Made by a program: the position numbers and the translations under genes. A DNA stretch of 6,726 nt. It comes from Treponema sp. UBA1798 (GTDB lineage: Bacteria > Spirochaetota > Spirochaetia > Treponematales > Treponemataceae). How positions within the stretch are numbered: position 1 is the stretch's first letter; every line of letters begins with the position of its first letter. Shown here in pieces: positions 4,964-6,726 of this stretch. The stretch covers positions 1-6,726 of the forward strand of contig DCFS01000051.1 in NCBI GenBank assembly GCA_002319875.1, written 5' to 3'. Under the pieces are notes generated by a model. It was given only the letters and a program-made list of their open reading frames with translations, searched no databases and was not told where the DNA came from.

Positions 4964-5998
4964 ATGAAAGCACTGGTACTGGAGTCTGCAAAAAAACTCA
5001 GTTTACGGGATTTCCCTGTTACGGAAAGCATGGGCCCGTATGATGTAAAAATAAAGATAAAAGCGTGCGGTATATGCGGCAGTGACGTCCATTATTATGT
5101 GGAAGGTGCTATCGGTGATTTCATCGTGAATGAACCGATGATTCTCGGCCATGAAGCTGCAGGATTTGTGATAGAGAAAGGTGAGAGAGTCACTTCACTG
5201 AATACTGGGGATCTCGTTTGTATGGAACCCGGTGTTCCTGATATGCAGTCTCCCGAGGTTCTGGAAGGAAATTATCATCTTGATCCGGATATCACTTTCT
5301 GGGCGACTCCGCCTGTCCACGGATGTCTGCGGGAAACTGTCGTACATCCCGCGCGCTTTTGTTTTAAGTTACCGCAGGGAATGAGCGCGGCGGAAGGTGC
5401 CATGATGGAACCTCTTGCTACGGGAATAGAAGCCGCCAAAAAAGCAAAGATCCGTCCCGGAGATGTCGCTCTTGTTGTCGGATGTGGTACTATCGGAATA
5501 ATGGTTGCCATTTCAGCACTTGCAGGCGGATGCAGCAAAGTGTTTATTTCCGATGTAAAACAGGAAAAACTTGATATAGCCGGGACTTATGAAAATATTG
5601 TTCCTGTTAATTCGAAAAAAGAAAATCTTATCGATTTCATTATGAAAGAAACCGGCGGGAAAGGCTGTGACCGCGTTTTTGAAGCTTCCGGGAGCCCGCA
5701 TGTGTATCCGGACTTTTTCAAATGTACAAAACGCGGCGGCAAAGTCGTACTGGTGGGTATGATGAATGGTCTTGTTCAGATGAATATTCCATGGATTCAG
5801 GTACACGGGTTAAGTATAGAGACTCTGTTCAGATATACGAACACTTTTGACCGGGCTGTTGCACTGGTCAATGCCGGTAAAATCGACGTGAAAAGACTTA
5901 TCAGCAGGACTTTTTCATTTGAAGAGGCAGTGCAGGCTTACGAATATGCGGCCGCAGGGTATCCTGAAGTCGTAAAGGTAATGATTGAACTTCCGTAA
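4964..5998 (+). CDS. Zinc-dependent polyol dehydrogenase, xylitol/sorbitol dehydrogenase-like (MDR superfamily)
   Basis: This 344-residue cytoplasmic enzyme probably oxidises a polyol to a ketose with NAD+, as xylitol dehydrogenase (D-xylulose reductase) and sorbitol dehydrogenase do. The catalytic GroES-like domain shows C38 in CGICGSDVHYY, H63 and E64 in GHEAAG, and E149 in MMEPLA, matching the zinc-site residues of sorbitol dehydrogenase. The Rossmann domain has GCGTIG (173-178), and D197 at the end of the second strand favours NAD over NADP. The segment CMEPGVPD...NYHLDPDITFWATPPVHGCL (86-122) is characteristic of bacterial xylitol dehydrogenase-type enzymes as I remember them. The four structural-zinc cysteines of alcohol dehydrogenases are absent, as in mammalian sorbitol dehydrogenase. 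Length is normal. GGAGG at 4952-4956 lies seven bases before the ATG. It follows the importer in the same direction, which suggests that it acts on the imported compound. Xylitol, sorbitol, arabinitol or a related polyol are all possible, and the exact substrate is not readable. Confidence 0.9.
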   Translation: MKALVLESAKKLSLRDFPVTESMGPYDVKIKIKACGICGSDVHYYVEGAIGDFIVNEPMILGHEAAGFVIEKGERVTSLNTGDLVCMEPGVPDMQSPEVLEGNYHLDPDITFWATPPVHGCLRETVVHPARFCFKLPQGMSAAEGAMMEPLATGIEAAKKAKIRPGDVALVVGCGTIGIMVAISALAGGCSKVFISDVKQEKLDIAGTYENIVPVNSKKENLIDFIMKETGGKGCDRVFEASGSPHVYPDFFKCTKRGGKVVLVGMMNGLVQMNIPWIQVHGLSIETLFRYTNTFDRAVALVNAGKIDVKRLISRTFSFEEAVQAYEYAAAGYPEVVKVMIELP

Positions 5999-6016
5999 AT
6001 ACGAATAGAGGCGGTT

Positions 6017-6726
6017 ATGGAATTGGATTTAAATGGACGTATTGTGCTTATTACCGGCGGATCGGTAGGTATCGGTCTTGCCGTTGCGGAAGCTTTCTTA
6101 CATGAAAAAGCGAAAGTCGTACTATGTGCAAGGAATAAGGTACGGCTGGATACGGTTGTGACGGATTTGAAAAGCAGATACAACACGCAGTCTGTCTGGG
6201 GTATACCGTGCGATGTATCAAAAAAGGAGGATATTGAAAAACTCCTGGATTTCGTAAAAGAAAATATCGGTGGACTCAATATTTTAATAAATAACGCCGG
6301 TACGGGATCTGAAGAAACCAGCATGGAAGCTCCTGACGACAAATGGTATTACTACTGGAATCTGCATGTCATGGCAGCCGTTCGGTTATGCAGACTCAGT
6401 GTTCCTCTTATGAAAAAGACACAGGGGGAAGGAGTCATTATCAATACCGCATCGATGTGTGCAATGCAGCCGCTCTATTATGAACCGATTTACAATGTGA
6501 CAAAGGCTGCCCTGAATATGTATACGAAATGTCTTGCCGATGAACTCATAAAGGACGAAATCCGGGTCATGTCTGTTTCCCCCGGCCTGGTCCTGACGCC
6601 TGACTGGTATAAAACTGCCGGAATCCTCAGCAAAAAGGAAGGCATAAGCGTCGATCAGTATTTTGATAACATTGCAAAATCAATGACTTCGATAGGACGC
6701 TTTTCCACAGCGGAAGAAGTTGCTCA
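6017..6726 (+). CDS. Short-chain dehydrogenase/reductase (partial, C-terminus outside window)
   Basis: 236 codons are visible with no stop before the right edge; family members are usually about 250-260 residues, so little is missing. This is a classical SDR with an NAD(P)-binding Rossmann fold. TGGSVGIG (13-20) is the cofactor glycine motif, NNAG is at 92-95, and the catalytic tetrad is N115, S146, Y159 and K163 (YNVTK), followed by SVSPGLVLTP in the expected place. No key residue is missing. R39 after the second strand (CARN, about 37-40) suggests that NADP(H) is possible, but I would not insist. The ATG at 6017 has GAGG about five bases upstream and lies only 18 bases after the polyol dehydrogenase stop, so the two are almost certainly co-transcribed. 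A second oxidoreductase beside a polyol dehydrogenase suggests either a further oxidation/reduction step on the same carbohydrate or an alternative substrate. SDR substrate cannot be inferred from these motifs. Confidence 0.9.
   Translation, partial: MELDLNGRIVLITGGSVGIGLAVAEAFLHEKAKVVLCARNKVRLDTVVTDLKSRYNTQSVWGIPCDVSKKEDIEKLLDFVKENIGGLNILINNAGTGSEETSMEAPDDKWYYYWNLHVMAAVRLCRLSVPLMKKTQGEGVIINTASMCAMQPLYYEPIYNVTKAALNMYTKCLADELIKDEIRVMSVSPGLVLTPDWYKTAGILSKKEGISVDQYFDNIAKSMTSIGRFSTAEEVA

Noticed and set aside
5938..6342. 134-codon open frame on the minus strand under the SDR gene
   Set aside because: The SDR on the plus strand has all its catalytic motifs here; the antisense frame is serine-rich, low in information, and has no support.

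Overview
The window looks like chromosomal DNA of a spirochaete, probably Treponema or a close relative. This is inferred from protein style, not from a search. The small XRE regulator begins with the MSFKENL opening and has the HTH layout that I recall as common in treponemes. The solute-binding protein has an ANG motif at its predicted signal-peptidase site, which is frequent in treponemal binding proteins. Base composition is moderate, with AT-rich intergenic DNA. No tRNA, rRNA, CRISPR array, insertion sequence, origin or attachment site was seen, and no stretch of more than 300 bases lacks a gene.

Layout. Positions 1-539 (minus strand) hold the first 179 codons of an unrecognised exported protein that runs off the left edge, with its own promoter near 600-628. 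Positions 688-1047 (minus) encode a 119-residue XRE/Cro-type regulator. The 206-base gap at 1048-1253 is a divergent control region. It has a near-consensus sigma70-type promoter facing right, an overlapping promoter facing left, three TATCGT motifs spaced 31 and 32 bases apart, a 9-bp inverted repeat, and a long leader with a strong hairpin. To its right is one co-directional cluster: an RbsA-type double ABC ATPase (1254-2777), an RbsC-type permease (2779-3774), a periplasmic sugar/polyol-binding protein (3921-4898), a zinc-dependent polyol dehydrogenase most like xylitol/sorbitol dehydrogenases (4964-5998), and a short-chain dehydrogenase/reductase cut by the right edge (6017-6726).

How it fits together. 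The first three genes form a complete ABC importer of the ribose/galactose/polyol class: one fused two-domain ATPase, one permease expected to act as a homodimer, and one binding protein. The two dehydrogenases follow in the same direction with their own ribosome-binding sites. The simplest reading is an uptake-and-oxidation operon for a pentitol or hexitol, with the XRE protein as likely local repressor and autoregulator. The substrate is not settled by sequence alone. No kinase or isomerase is visible, so any later steps lie to the right of the window or elsewhere.

I do not see an obviously new kind of system in the coding regions. The most noteworthy material is non-coding: the phased operator-like motifs over the divergent promoters, the hairpin leader with a possible short upstream ORF, and two further hairpins flanking the binding-protein gene that may set its expression apart from its neighbours.
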